NCBI GenBank assembly: GCA_001599975.1
Contig: BCIO01000004.1
Span: 1,895,328 to 1,959,327, forward strand
DNA length: 64,000 nucleotides
Source of the DNA: Cystobasidiopsis lactophilus
Lineage: Eukaryota; Basidiomycota; Agaricostilbomycetes; Agaricostilbales; Chionosphaeraceae
Reading direction: 5' to 3'
Made by a program: the position numbers and the translations under genes. Below, in pieces: positions 1-10,584 of the stretch. Numbering within the stretch: the stretch's first letter is position 1; each line of letters begins with the position of its first letter. The notes under the pieces are model-generated. The model had not been told where the DNA came from and searched no databases. It saw only the letters and a program-made list of their open reading frames with translations.

Positions 1-1689
1 GTGCTCTATCTGGCCTTCAAGACATTTGATATCCTGCCGTGGTACACCAGCTTGCCCTTGGCGCTGGCCGAAGCGTATGCGATGCACCATGTCATTGTCC
101 GTGTGCTGCTCGACTCGGGTGGCAAGTACACCGCGGGCATGGACGACAGGGTGACGAAATCGCCGTACCTGTGTGGCATCCTCGGAGGCTCCATCTTCTG
201 GGTCGGCTATGCATGGGTCACAAAACTTACGAAAGGCAAGTTTGCGTTCGCTTTCACCTCCTTTCTCCCGGGACGTTGGAGTCCTGACCATGCTTTTGAG
301 TCACAGTATCCGGATTTGCTTACACCAACCTGATTTTCGGCATCACCATCCTCCTGTGCGCTTACAACTTCGTGCGCGCCATCACTTTAGATCCTGGCTT
401 CATCCCGCTTGCCGCCAATCCGACGCAATTGAAAGATGTAAGCCTTAGCTGTACCCTTCTGAGAGATCCTCTGACAATGCTGACTGGTCGTGGTCTGCAT
501 TTGATCGCAGCTGGTAGAGGACTTGACTTCAAATGGCCAATTGACAGGCCAGGACTTTTGCGTTGCGTGCCTGGTCTGTCCACCTTGTCTTCGTCGAATC
601 ATACTGTATTGACTCACGAGGCGTTGAATGAATCTGACAGATCAGGAAGCCTCTGCGGTCCAAGCATTGCCGGATTTGCGGGCGATGCGTCGGCAGGTTC
701 GACCAGTGAGTGGCTCTTCCAGGCTGCCCCTATCGATTTCGTATAGCTGAATGCATCACAACCAAGTCATTGCCCTTGGATCTTCTCGTGCGTCGGAGTA
801 GACAACCACCGCCAGTTTTTGGTCTTCGTGGCCACATTGATCCTTGGTATCATCGCTTTCGTTCGCCTGTCCTTTGCCTGTTCGTGCTATTCATCTCCAT
901 CGGTCACTCGTGCTGAAAGCACTCTATCGGTCTACCAGACTTCATGCAGTTCACGCCCTCGGAGTCGACCGAAAATTTTTGCCTCTTCCCCCAATCCATC
1001 TGCAACGCTTCCCACTTTGACTCGTTCCTTTTCGCGATTGCGATTTGGTCTACCATACAGCTTTCTTGGACGCTCATCGTGCTCGGCGGCCAGGTGTGGC
1101 AAGTGACCCGTCAACTCACCACTTACGAGCTGTCCAACTTGGGCCGGTACGGTTACATGGGCGGGAAAGGCGGGCAGTCGCTCTCTGGTCAACAAAGCCA
1201 CCCTTCCTCTGCCGCCCAGCAAGAAGGCTCGGACGAATGCCAGCACCACGGCCATAGCCATGCGCACTCTCACGGGCATAGCCACAAGCGGAAGGGCGCC
1301 CTCTTGGCCAAAGTCGTGCCAGCTGGCCTGCTCAGCATCCTTGGTTTGGACCTGTATACCAAAGGCAAGGCGGCCGAGGGCCTGCAGATTGCGGCTCAGC
1401 AAACGGGTCAGAATCCGTTCGACGCAGGGGTGTGGCGCAACTGCACCGACTTTTGGTCGCGCGGGAAAACGCTGAACGTGGAGTATACTTCGGTGCGTGC
1501 GCTTGGCTCTTGCAGAGGTCGCCTCGCGAGTGCTAATTCGATTGGCCACGATAGCTCTATCATGTGCCGGACGGAGGGTTTGTTCAGGCTGCCGCCCTGA
1601 GGCGGGAGGAAGAAGCGCGCGCAAGAGGTGGGGGCTCGGGGAAACGACACAGCGCATATCAAATGCTTTCTACGACCGAAGATGTATGA
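1..1689 (+). CDS. AKR1: DHHC palmitoyltransferase, Akr1-like (3' part, runs off left edge)
   Basis: Protein S-acyltransferase, normally in Golgi or endosomal membranes. Seen: hydrophobic segments near the left edge; a segment with DPGFIPL; then, across introns, a cysteine-rich domain reading [17 protein letters not shown] and [19 protein letters not shown], which includes the catalytic DHHC cysteine. The DHHC is built across an intron (CA|T codon split near 710-774). Further membrane segments follow, then a His-rich stretch (about 1240-1290, [13 protein letters not shown]). The tail near 1410-1465 ([15 protein letters not shown]) matches the C-terminal signature of Akr1/HIP14 enzymes. Akr1 proteins carry ankyrin repeats before the DHHC domain; these would lie left of the window, so they are inferred. 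A last intron (about 1493-1559) precedes the end at 1689. Family call is firm; the Akr1 subtype rests on the C-terminal motif. Confidence 0.85.
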
Positions 1690-1772
1690 ATGTAAAGAGT
1701 AGACAGTTCCGTTCTTGCCATGACCTCTTAGGTCTTACGATCGTTTCTTTTCCAACCAACCCTTGCCGATCC

Positions 1773-3247
1773 TCAGTATGTGGCTGACAGCCGTTGAACA
1801 AGGTAGTCAAACGAATTGATCTGTGCTACAGTGTTTGGAAAATGAACTTGTGGAAGTAGCAGCGACAACGCACAGGCGGGTATTTGGGCTCTTCGCCAGC
1901 CTTGACGCATCCCGGCAGTGCCGAGATCTCGGCGCTCCAGTTGGGATTGCAGAAGTAAGCAATGCTGTAACGGGTAGGGTAGAAATCCGAGCCAGGGGCC
2001 GAAGGCGGGGCCTGCACACCCGATTAGCTTGCAGAGCGTCGCGAGATAAGAGCGACTGACCACAACGCGGTGCCTGAGGGCTTACTGAGCTAAGGTTCTA
2101 CATTTGAATCGACTGACGAGAACTCACTCGGTGGAGCGAATGCGATCGTTGGCCCAGCGGCTCAAAAGGTCGCCGGCATTGATTACGATGGTCCCTTCGA
2201 CAGGCGTGGCTTTGAGATAGGTCTTGCCGTCAGGAGCGAGCACCTCCAGCCCGCCTCGATCGTCTTGGAACAGGAGAGTCACAGTGCCTTCACAAGAAGC
2301 ATTCAGCCAAACGCATTCTCTGAAAAGAATGGCAGAGATTCGAACCATAATCGGTATGCGTTCCCGCTCTTTCCGCTGAGCCTTCCTTCAATAAGTCTTT
2401 GGGTGCTTGAGGCTGCAGAGTGACTTGAGCTTTTTGCTGGTTCTAAGAAAGAAGGCATTCGCACGTAGTGCAACAAGCGCAAGGTGTTGTCCTTCGCGTC
2501 GCAGAAGCTTTCGAAGTAATTTTCGTCGAAGCCTAGGGCCACAGCAATCGCAGCCATGACTTGAAGGTTACACGCGTGGCACTTGTCGAAGAACGACATC
2601 ATTTGCTCGTGCAGCTCTGGCATGGCCTCCGGCCACTCGTTCATGTACGTGTCGGGCTCTTTGCCAATTTCGAGCGACTCTTTCTGCGGACGAGGTCAGG
2701 CGTGGCGGCGACAGCCAGTTGGTGAACGAATACTGACGAGATCCGGCAGCTTTTGGCGCAAGGCTTCCACTGCCTCTTTGTCGGTCAAGCGCGACACTTT
2801 GGGCCGTATCAGCATACGATCACTTCCCTTGCGGTCAAAGGCTCACCCTTCTCGCGGCCACTCGAAACATAGCCCCGATTCGCCTCCGGCAGCTTCCACG
2901 CAATTTTCGCTTTCTATCAAGGGAAACTCGTGAGGGGTCACCTTGAGACGAAGTAAACACGATAATCGTCACCTCTTCAACAGGCAACGCGAAGAACTTG
3001 GCAGAGTTCTCGAAAGCCTTCTTGATATCCGCCTGGGCAATGGGCGCTGACTGCAAGTACAGAAACCCGAACTTCTCGAAGGCGCTCAAGATCTTTTGAC
3101 CCTGATTGCAGAGACATGATCAAAGCTCAGAGCGGACAGCCTTCGCTAAAGGCAAGGGCAACGACCAACACAAGACTTCTTGGCCTCAGCATCGCCAGAC
3201 GTAAACTCGGAGAAGTCTATCAAGGGCAAGGATGTTGTTACAGTCAT
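1773..3247 (-). CDS. Thymine 7-hydroxylase-like 2-oxoglutarate/Fe(II) dioxygenase
   Basis: Likely oxidises thymine stepwise to 5-hydroxymethyluracil, 5-formyluracil and iso-orotate. The start at 3247 gives MTVTTSLPLIDFSEF, the usual N-terminus of isopenicillin-N-synthase-fold oxygenases. Spliced exons give an ENSAKFFALP segment, RLLHYPQAPKDLL, then AGTHTDYGTVTLLFQDDRGG with the iron ligands H-x-D, AGDLLSRWANDRIRST, the second iron histidine in HRVV on a 13-base micro-exon, and the 2-oxoglutarate-binding R-x-S in TRYSIAYFCNPN. The last residues, YLVQRLSATY, closely resemble those I recall for Neurospora thymine 7-hydroxylase. At least six introns. It is head-to-head with an iso-orotate decarboxylase, the next enzyme of the pathway, with 274 bp between start codons, which strongly supports the substrate. 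Alternative: another oxygenase of the same fold. Confidence 0.85.
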
Positions 3248-3521
3248 GTTGCCTTCGTCTGAACCGCAAGTAGAGTGCAATGTAAGGCGGAGGAGATGGC
3301 TGCTGCGGAGCAAAAGTTGGTCTCCCCGATACTACCGCGATAAGCTCGACGGCGTCCTCTGTCTCGAAAGCATCAAGTCCTGGTAGCTCGACCATTATTA
3401 CAGAGCCCAAAGATCCTCCCCTCACATCTACGGAGCGAAGCGTCAACGTCCGTCTGCTTAACAACCCAACAAGTGGCAAGAATTGCGGCAGACAAAAAAG
3501 CAACCCACGCACGCACGCACG
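3248..3521. promoter_or_regulatory. Shared divergent promoter region of the thymine salvage pair
   Basis: This 274-bp gap separates the start codons of the divergent dioxygenase and decarboxylase, so both promoters must lie here or overlap the genes. A short ACGC tandem run (about 3505-3521) abuts the plus-strand ATG. No specific operator was recognised. Confidence 0.5.
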
Positions 3522-4815
3522 ATGGCTAGAGTCGTCGACATCCACACCCACATCTACTGTGTATCCTACCTCGATTTGCTGCGCAGCCGGTCGCAGGTCC
3601 CCAAGATCCTGAGCGGCGCCACGCCGGATGCGCCAGAGCGTCTGGTCATCCTACCGGGAGAAGACCAACTAGCTTCTGGGGGCAGGCCTGTCGGCCCGGA
3701 GTACTACAGCCTAGACGAAAAGCTGGCTTTCATGGACAGGCATTCCATCGACATATCTGTGATTTCGCTGGCGAACCCTTGGCTAGACTGGCTGGACAAC
3801 CCGGCGGAAGCGGAGAGCGAGGCACGGAAAATCAATGACGAGCTGGTAGAGTGGTGCAAGGATGAGAGGGCGGCGAAGCGGCTTTATGCTTTTGGGGCAT
3901 TGCCAACATTGTCAGTGGAGGGATGCGTGGCGGAAATCGAGAGGTTGGCCCGGACCTCTTCTCAATACATCAAAGGGGTAATCATTGGCACCATGTGAGT
4001 TTTTTCTGAGCCTTGTCTCCTACCGGACTCCGTTCTGATGATGCCGTTCAGGGGCGCGGGCAAAGGTTTGGACGACCCGGCGCTTGACCCCATGTGGAGG
4101 GCCCTGCAGGAAGCGAAGTTCATGGCTTTTGTGCATCCCCACTACCACTTGCCGAAGGAACAATACGGTGAACAGTCCAACGGGCACGTCCTACCTCTCG
4201 CGATCGGCTTTCCCGTCGAGACTTCACTGGTACGCACCCCTTCTCTTCTCGAATTTGTCCTGAGATTTGGTTGAGATCTCACGACGGGATACAACAGGCC
4301 ATTGCTCGCCTCATTTTAGCCGGTGTGCTCGAGCGTTTTCCGGACCTCAAGCTGCTCTTGGCGCATTCGGGAGGCGTCTTGCCTTTCCTCGCAGGAAGAT
4401 TGGACTCTTGCGTTGCGCATGACCGCCATTTTGCTTCTCGACTTCCTCATCCACCCAGCTATTACCTGTCCAAGCTCTACTATGATGCGGTGGCCTACCA
4501 GCCGGCCTCCCTGGCATGCTTAACAACTCTGCTGGGCGGTGATTCGGTGCGTCCCTTCCGTACCAATATTTTGCGATCAGTGAAAAGGACTAAAACCACT
4601 GTGCTTTGCGCTGTGGCGACGAACAGTCCAAAATCATGTTTGGCACAGACCACCCGTTTTTTCCGCCTCTGTCGGAAGGTGGCGCCACCGGTGATGAGCA
4701 ATGGGAGTCCACCGTGACCAATCGCCACGCTATTGCTGCGGCATACTCAAAAGAAGAAGCCGCAGGGGTGATGGGAGAGAACGCCATCAAAGTGCTGGAC
4801 TTGACGACCGCGTAG
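3522..4815 (+). CDS. Iso-orotate (uracil-5-carboxylate) decarboxylase, amidohydrolase family
   Basis: Removes CO2 from iso-orotate to give uracil, the last step of fungal thymine salvage. ATG at 3522 gives MARVVDIHTHIY with the metal-binding H-x-H of ACMSD-type amidohydrolases. Then come SVISLANPWLDWL, GAGKGLDDP, the histidines of VHPHYHLPKEQYG, GFPVETSLAIARL, LLLAHSGGVLPFLAGRLDSC and the metal aspartate in IMFGTDHPFFPP. Order and wording match, as I recall them, the characterised iso-orotate decarboxylases of Metarhizium and Cordyceps. Three introns (about 3995-4051, 4230-4298, 4549-4626) keep the frame. Its head-to-head neighbour is a thymine 7-hydroxylase-like enzyme that makes its substrate. 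A different ACMSD-like decarboxylase is possible but less likely given the neighbour. Confidence 0.85.
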
Positions 4816-5020
4816 GCGGGCCATTGGCGCGTTATTATCGCAAGATCTCCCATACTACTGCTTTGCAAGCCCTCCGAGTCCTCTGAGGGCTCATCAGCAG
4901 CCCGTGCCCACCGCGAGGCCGCACCCGGCTTATGTCAAACTTCGTAGGCGATCGGAGATTGAACCTCGCTTGTTTTCTTTTTTATGCGCTTGGTCGACCA
5001 CAGCAGGGCCTGCCAAAGAC

Positions 5021-6238
5021 ATGGGCAGCTCAGACGAGAACGAAGATGTTGCCGACCGTATCCTGGAGAGCGCGCAGTTGATTGTGCAAGAGGGGCCGGA
5101 TGGCTTGTACGGCGGCGAGGGCTCGCAGACGGAGGACGAGGGTGGCTCCCGCTACCCCAGCAAGCGCAACGCCACAAGCCAAGGCCGGCGGAAGATTGAT
5201 ATCGAGTACATTGAGGTGCGCACGGCTCCAAAAGCGATTTCACGAGGAAGAAAGGTCGCTAATTGGGCGGATTTTGAACAGGACAAGACGAGTAAATTGA
5301 TTGCGTTGTTCCCGAGGGCCACCAACCCATCCTGACCCTCTACAATCAGAGCGCCATATCACTTTCAGCAAGCGGAAAGCGGGAATCATGAAGAAGGTGA
5401 GCGAGCAAATGTCCAAAACCCGATTTCTAGAGTAAACAACAAAGCCGCTCGCCAGGCCTACGAGCTGGCAACTCTTACCGGCACCCAGGTTTTGCTGCTT
5501 GTCGTCTCCGAGACTGGCTTGGTCTATACTTATACAACGTGCGTCGTGCTTCCGAGCAATGCTCTGAGGAGGAATCGCTCAGTGTTTATTTTCCCACCGG
5601 GCAACAGCCCCAAGCTGCAGCCTTTGGTGACGGCCCGTCGCGGGAAGAATCTAATCCAGCAGTGTCTCATCACAGCAGACGACCAAGTAGCCCGCCTGAC
5701 GGACGAATTTCCTGAGCCCAAGGTGCGGCAGTACACGCCGAAGAAAACGAACCTGGCCCTGCCTCTCACTCCAACCTCCCCAAACACGCCGAGCATGGGA
5801 ATGATGCAAGAGATGCCTTCCTATATCATGCCGCCGCTCACCCCGACATCGACCACCGTCTCTGTACCGGCGCTCAGCGTTACTGCCCCCCAATCTATGT
5901 CCGGCCTCCCAGCCAGCGGCCCTTATCCGTTCCCAGCTTACACTACATCAGCGCCGATGTATCCCACTTATACCAGTCCCGTTCCTCTGCCGCCTGCGCC
6001 CGTCGGTTTGCCACCCAAGCACCCTGCTCCGCAGTCGTCCCCCTTGGCGCCGAAAGCCGTCAAGCGGCGGAAGACTGTCGAAAACCTGAAGAAGGCCAAA
6101 GAATCACCCTCGAAGGCTGCCGACGTGGCCGAACAAGCTGCCAAAGCTTTGACGTCCGCCCGCTATGTGAGCTTCCGCAAGCTGCCCCAAGCCTTTGTGC
6201 TTCGACAACTCACGGCGAATGGCAGAACCCTTGTCTAG
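5021..6238 (+). CDS. MCM1: MADS-box transcription factor of Mcm1/SRF type
   Basis: DNA-binding regulator of the SRF class; in fungi such proteins work with partner factors on cell-cycle and mating genes. The start at 5021 gives an acidic leader (MGSSDENEDVADRILE). The MADS domain is assembled from five small exons: GRRKIDIEYIE, DKTKRHITFSKRKAGIMKK, AYELATLTGTQVLLLVVSET, and TTPKLQPLV. These match the SRF/Mcm1 signature almost residue for residue. The rest of the protein (about 5590-6238) is rich in Pro, Ser and Thr, with a basic KRRK patch near 6060, and is probably disordered activation sequence. Four introns all fall within the DNA-binding domain. Confidence 0.93.
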
Positions 6239-6262
6239 AATGCCTGTTTCACGCTTTCAACA

Positions 6263-7464
6263 TGCAAAATGAAGCTCAAGATGCGTTGGCCAACACACCA
6301 AAGACGACGGTGGCGGCCACTCTGGTCGAACTGGAGCACGCCGTCAACGCTTTGTCGGCTGTCATGCCTGATGTCTCCATGCGCAGTCCCGTAGAAAGCC
6401 TGGTACCTCTTTACGATCATTTCTTCAACGTTCATCTGCGTGCGTACCCGCTTTCGTCAATGTCGCCTCAGACGCGAGCCTGACTCCTTGTGGCCTTTTC
6501 TTTTGCAGCCACCAAGCTAAACCTCACCACGAATCAATATCAATCCTATGTGTCCGATCTGATTGGCTTCGCGGGCTGGTTGCTTGGGCACGCGTTCATC
6601 GGCAATACCGTCCACAACTCGCTCATCCTGTGCTGCTCGCCTGCGCAATCGCCATTACCGGGACCTCGGCGACCAAACGGCCCATCGTCGAGTAGCAGAC
6701 CGCTGGCCTCTCGACCCCGAGATGAAAGGGCGACAATAATGCTCGCCGAGTACACCGACTTCGCCAAAGAACGGTACAAGGCGTACTGGGAGACGTCAGT
6801 CCGGCCCTTGGAGGGCACATTTCTGGTGATGGCCGTCTCGGCGTCTTTTATCCTTCTTGACGATTATGCGCTGGGTTTGTTCAATAACTGTCTCTCGCAT
6901 GGTCGAGGAACTCACTTCTATTGAACAGATGCCGAGCCAGAACTAGTCAATCAGACGACGCCATTCAAGATTCGCACGGCGACCTGTTTGAACATGCTCT
7001 TTCGACGAGGCGACTTGGTCCAGTGCACAATCAAGAAAGTCCAGGGCTCGTCCTTTTGGTTGCCGGTCCAATCTGGGTGAGCAGCCAGAATGCCCTCAAA
7101 TTGACGTGCGCCTGAGGTCGTTTCTGGCAAACAGGAAAGTTACTCCCCCCGCGGAAGAGATGCTGGGCGAGTATCAGCCCAACCCCGCCTCCCACCAGTT
7201 CGAGATGGAGCGGTGTCAAGCCATCGACGATCAGATTGGCTACGGCATGGCCCTCAAAGCTTACAACAAGGCCGCCCGCGCCGAGGACTTGCTGGCCATG
7301 GGCGAATTCGATGACGAAAAGTGCGTCTCTATGTACCTTGTCCCACGATACCCACTGATGCATGTGCCAGCTTTTTGCCGAGCGAGAGCTTGGAACTTCA
7401 ACAGCCGCCCAGACAGCAGGGCAGAGTGGTCACAGTGTCAGCTTTAGAGATGTTATCCTTGTGA
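6263..7464 (+). CDS. Unassigned protein, multi-exon
   Basis: I do not recognise this gene. An ATG at 6263 opens MQNEAQDALANTPKTT followed by a helical-looking segment with many Leu/Val residues. An intron with good ends lies at about 6442-6507. A later region reads LAEYTDFAKERYKAYWETS. After a second intron (about 6874-6927) it gives AEPELVNQTTPFKIRTATC and then VQCTIKKVQGSSFWLPVQS, a beta-rich stretch. A third intron (about 7075-7130) leads to EEMLGEYQPNPASHQFEMER. The frame between 6510 and 6740 is uncertain: two frames are open there and another intron may be hidden. The last exon probably ends at 7464. It sits just downstream of, and on the same strand as, the MADS gene. Confidence 0.55.
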
Positions 7465-7646
7465 TCAGAGCGTTTTTATTTCCTCAAGTGTTGACGTCTG
7501 TACATTGTAATTTCGAACATTTATCTGGTACATGGGTCTAGCTTCCATTTGAAAACAGTCTAGAGATTGTTCAGGAGAGAAAGCGACGTCAGGCAAGCTC
7601 AACAGAAGCTTCACTGCCCAAGAGCCTAAGCGGTCGCGAGATCAGC

Positions 7647-8955
7647 TCAAGAACTGGGTGGCACATTATAGGCAGGCCTTATAGCTGCCACGTCTCTGAT
7701 GACGGGCAAAGCGCGGCGGTCGATCTGGCCTGTGCTAGCCACCGAGGCCAGCATCCTTGAGGCCAAGTCCGAACTGGCGCGGTCCGCAATCTCCACGAGG
7801 CAGCTCCTGTCGTCATTACCAAAAGCTTGGCCGATGCGCCAGAGTGTGGCCGTAGGAAACTCCTCTTGGGAGGCCAGCATGGCCGATACCAAGTTCGAGC
7901 TGTCGAAGTCGAAGATCTCCTCGTAGATGCTGTCATTGTCGGATCCGAAAGCACGGCCTATGCGTGAGAGCGTCTCCGAGGCAGCGTCGGCTTGCGAGAT
8001 TTGAGGGGAGCCAGCTGGCGCCGGCAGCGACTTGACCTCGAGGGCGATTCGTTCCAATTGCGCTAGAACGTCATCAAGGTGGAACGGATCTGAGTCGGAA
8101 TCCGAGTTAGAGCCAGCGATTGAGAACGCAATGGAGTTGGCGTAGTCGTCCACGCGAAACGGGTCCGAATCCAGGCTTGAGTGAGAGTCAGTCATCGAAA
8201 CCGAGTCCGAAACGGCATGGTCGTAGTCGAGAAGTGGATCATCAAGGTCAACAGCAAGCTTGAAAGGTAGGGAGTCGAGCCAAGCCTCGACCTCGTGGGA
8301 GTCACCAATGGGCGGAGTGGCCTCAACAGTGACGGAGGTTTGATCCTCGACGAAGGTGGAGCAGAAAGCTTGCTCCAATTGGATAGCGAATTGGAAGCCG
8401 CAAGAAGCAGTGGAAGAGGCATCGAGAGCCAGTTTGTGACCGCGCATCTGGGCGAACGTAAAACATGAATCAGCATCATGTACCCAACGCCTCCGGTGAT
8501 TGAGAAGAAGCTTACAGCATTTCGTCGGGTCAGTTTGGGCTGGCCATAAGAGAGTTCGTTGGCAGCAATGGCCAGTGGGCTCTGCAGCTGGCGAGGATTA
8601 GGCTTGGCCCTGAGAAAACCGTGAAAGACTGGAGGCTCACTTCGTAAGGCAAGGTGGTAAGTAAAACAACATCGCCCAAGGAGCTCGAGGAAGCGGCGGA
8701 CGACGGCTGGGGAGAGGAGGCCGACTTTGAGGCGGCGCGAGTCTGAGGAGCCGAGTCAACCAGCGGCCACGGAAATGAGGTGGATGACACTTACAAAGGT
8801 CTTGGCAAGCAGCTTGCTGCAGCGCTTGAGGAAGCTCTTGGGAGAGCTCTGGTGGCAACTTCGAATTGAGGAGGAGGTAAGCTGGCGAGAGAGGCACGGA
8901 AGCTCACCCTCTTCTGAGCGCCCAAGGTGCACATGTTGTCAGTGGAGAAAGGCAT
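7647..8955 (-). CDS. Unassigned acidic, Ser/Asp-rich protein with internal duplication
   Basis: No family recognised. The long exon (8447-7647) is acidic, with Ser-Asp runs (SNSDSDSDPFHLDD). It holds a tandem duplication of about 36 residues: ETLSRIGRAFGSDNDS..MLAS (residues 158-193 of that exon) and ATLWRIGQAFGNDDRS..MLAS (200-235). A shorter pair, SDPFRVDDYAN and SDPFHLDDVLA, sits at 94-104 and 119-129. Upstream exons can be joined in frame to an ATG at 8955 (MPFSTDNMCTLGAQKR), through a basic helix SFLKRCSKLLAKTF and a Ser-rich linker to LTTLPYELQSPLAIAANEL. The first-intron acceptor is ambiguous, so the N-terminal 40 residues are tentative. Its 3' end faces that of the preceding gene 182 bp away. 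Confidence 0.6.
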
Positions 8956-10584
8956 GGTAGCAGGCAAGTAGTGTAGGTGTGTTTGTGGGAGGGCCAAAGG
9001 GAAGGAGCGGGCGTGGCAGCGGGGTGCGAGCTTTTCGACCTTTCCGAAAGAGCTGGAGGTGCTCGTACGGGAGCAAGATAATTCTGCGATCCTTGTGGCC
9101 TGCTGGACTCATCATGGCGCTTCTGGTGCCACTGTGGTGGCAAAAAGCTTGATACGAGGCCAACCGTTGACATTTCGCACCGAGCGGCGGGCCTTTTCCG
9201 CGTTCGGCTGCCCCTTTTGGGGCTGCTTTTGAGCATCTCAGTACATCATTGAGGCGTCACTACCGTGCAGTGGTCAAAGAACGCGCTGGTTGAGGGGCAA
9301 CCGGGCTACAAGGAGGAGCGGAGACTTTTCTCCCAGCGTGAGCGCGTGACTTGCGCGCCGCTTGCGCTCTCCCCCCTTTGCTCTTGGACGTCCATGCTGC
9401 TCTCGAACACACTGATTTGACGTGTCATCTTGTCTGAACGACCAACAGAGGGCTCGTTCGAGGGCGAAATGACGCAGATTTCAGGGCGAATGCGCGCTTT
9501 TTGCCACCGTCGCCGTTGGCCTCTCCTGTGTTGCCACCTGCTGAGCCTTCTCCTGCGTATGAGTTGTTCGATGCTGCCTTTTCTTTTCATGTTTGCACCC
9601 TCTGCCCTGCATCCAGTCGAAGAACGTCCCACGCTTGTGCAAATTGTTCAACTGGAGTGCGGCTGCTTGTGAGATGTCCAAGACCCTCTCCGCCCTTCCG
9701 GTCTGTCGCGATCAGATTCTGAATGCAGCCCTGACGCTGCTCAGCTTGAGCCATTCTTAGTTGCTGCGCTCCCTCTTCCTTCTCGTTGATTTAGACAAGT
9801 TCGACAAAACCCACGTGTGTCCTTATGTTAAGCGCATTCGAGGAGGAATCCACGCTTCTCATTCACACAATTGTGTAAGTCCAAAGGCACATAGCTGCGG
9901 GTCGAGAAGAAGCCGCGGCGCCTCGTCAGTGTCGACGAGCCCACTAGGATCGACAACAGCACGAGCAGAGTCTTTCCTCTTTCATGTTAGCATCATGTCT
10001 TGATCAGAAGGAATAGAGAAAGCATGTACGCTACTACGTCAAGAAGGTTGAGAGTGCCCTTGATGGCTGAGCTCATTCTTGTTCAAGGCACTAGCGGGAA
10101 AGGTCGACAACGCACGGGACGCACGGCTGACCTCGTGCGCCTCGTCGCCAATTTATGAATTCTCAAAGTCAAAGTTATAAATCTCCTGCACTGCATTCGG
10201 CATTGAGAGGCCCGAGTTAGTTTGAGGTTCGCCACCGGGGCTTGGTGGCGAATCACTTCGTCCTCCCGGTGTATTGCCAAGCAGATGCTTGCCATAGGCG
10301 CATCAAGTTCAACCGAAAATTGAGATCAACTACCACTGACCGTTGTGGCGGACCACACCCCAAAGTAGGCCTCCGTGCGAACTTTCTTCTTGGACGCCTT
10401 CAAACCACGATGTGGCTCTCGGCATAAGTCCCGCTGATAGCTGCATTGGCTCTTAGTTATACTGTTATTGGTGTTCCTCGAGACCGCTGACCAGTCACCG
10501 CTCCACGAACAAGCAGAGCCGCCAGCAGGGAGCCGTTGCACGTTGCATGCAACTGGAAATCCTCCTTCCACGGCGTCGTTCGCC
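8956..10584. other. Long non-coding gap between divergent genes
   Basis: About 1.6 kb separates the divergent start codons at 8955 and 10585, far more than elsewhere in this compact window. Only short reading frames without family resemblance or codon-like composition are present. The sequence has pyrimidine-rich patches. It may hold long 5' leaders or regulatory sequence for one or both flanking genes; I could not identify specific sites or an RNA gene. Confidence 0.5.

Noticed and set aside
1240-1290. His-rich [13 protein letters not shown] stretch as a zinc transporter gene
   Set aside because: It lies in frame within the C-terminal part of the DHHC palmitoyltransferase, so it is a low-complexity segment of that protein.
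2440-2461. An apparent 22-base intron in the thymine 7-hydroxylase-like gene, which would be extraordinarily short
   Set aside because: A 52-base intron with the same donor and a later CTGCAG acceptor gives the same phase and a better family match (LLHYPQAPKDLL).
8850-8912. An apparent 26-base intron in the unassigned gene at 7647-8955
   Set aside because: A 59-base alternative with the same donor keeps the frame, so ultra-short introns are not needed.
9306-9632. Minus-strand frame of 108 codons, rich in Arg and Ser
   Set aside because: No motif, no partner exons and composition typical of chance frames in this non-coding gap.
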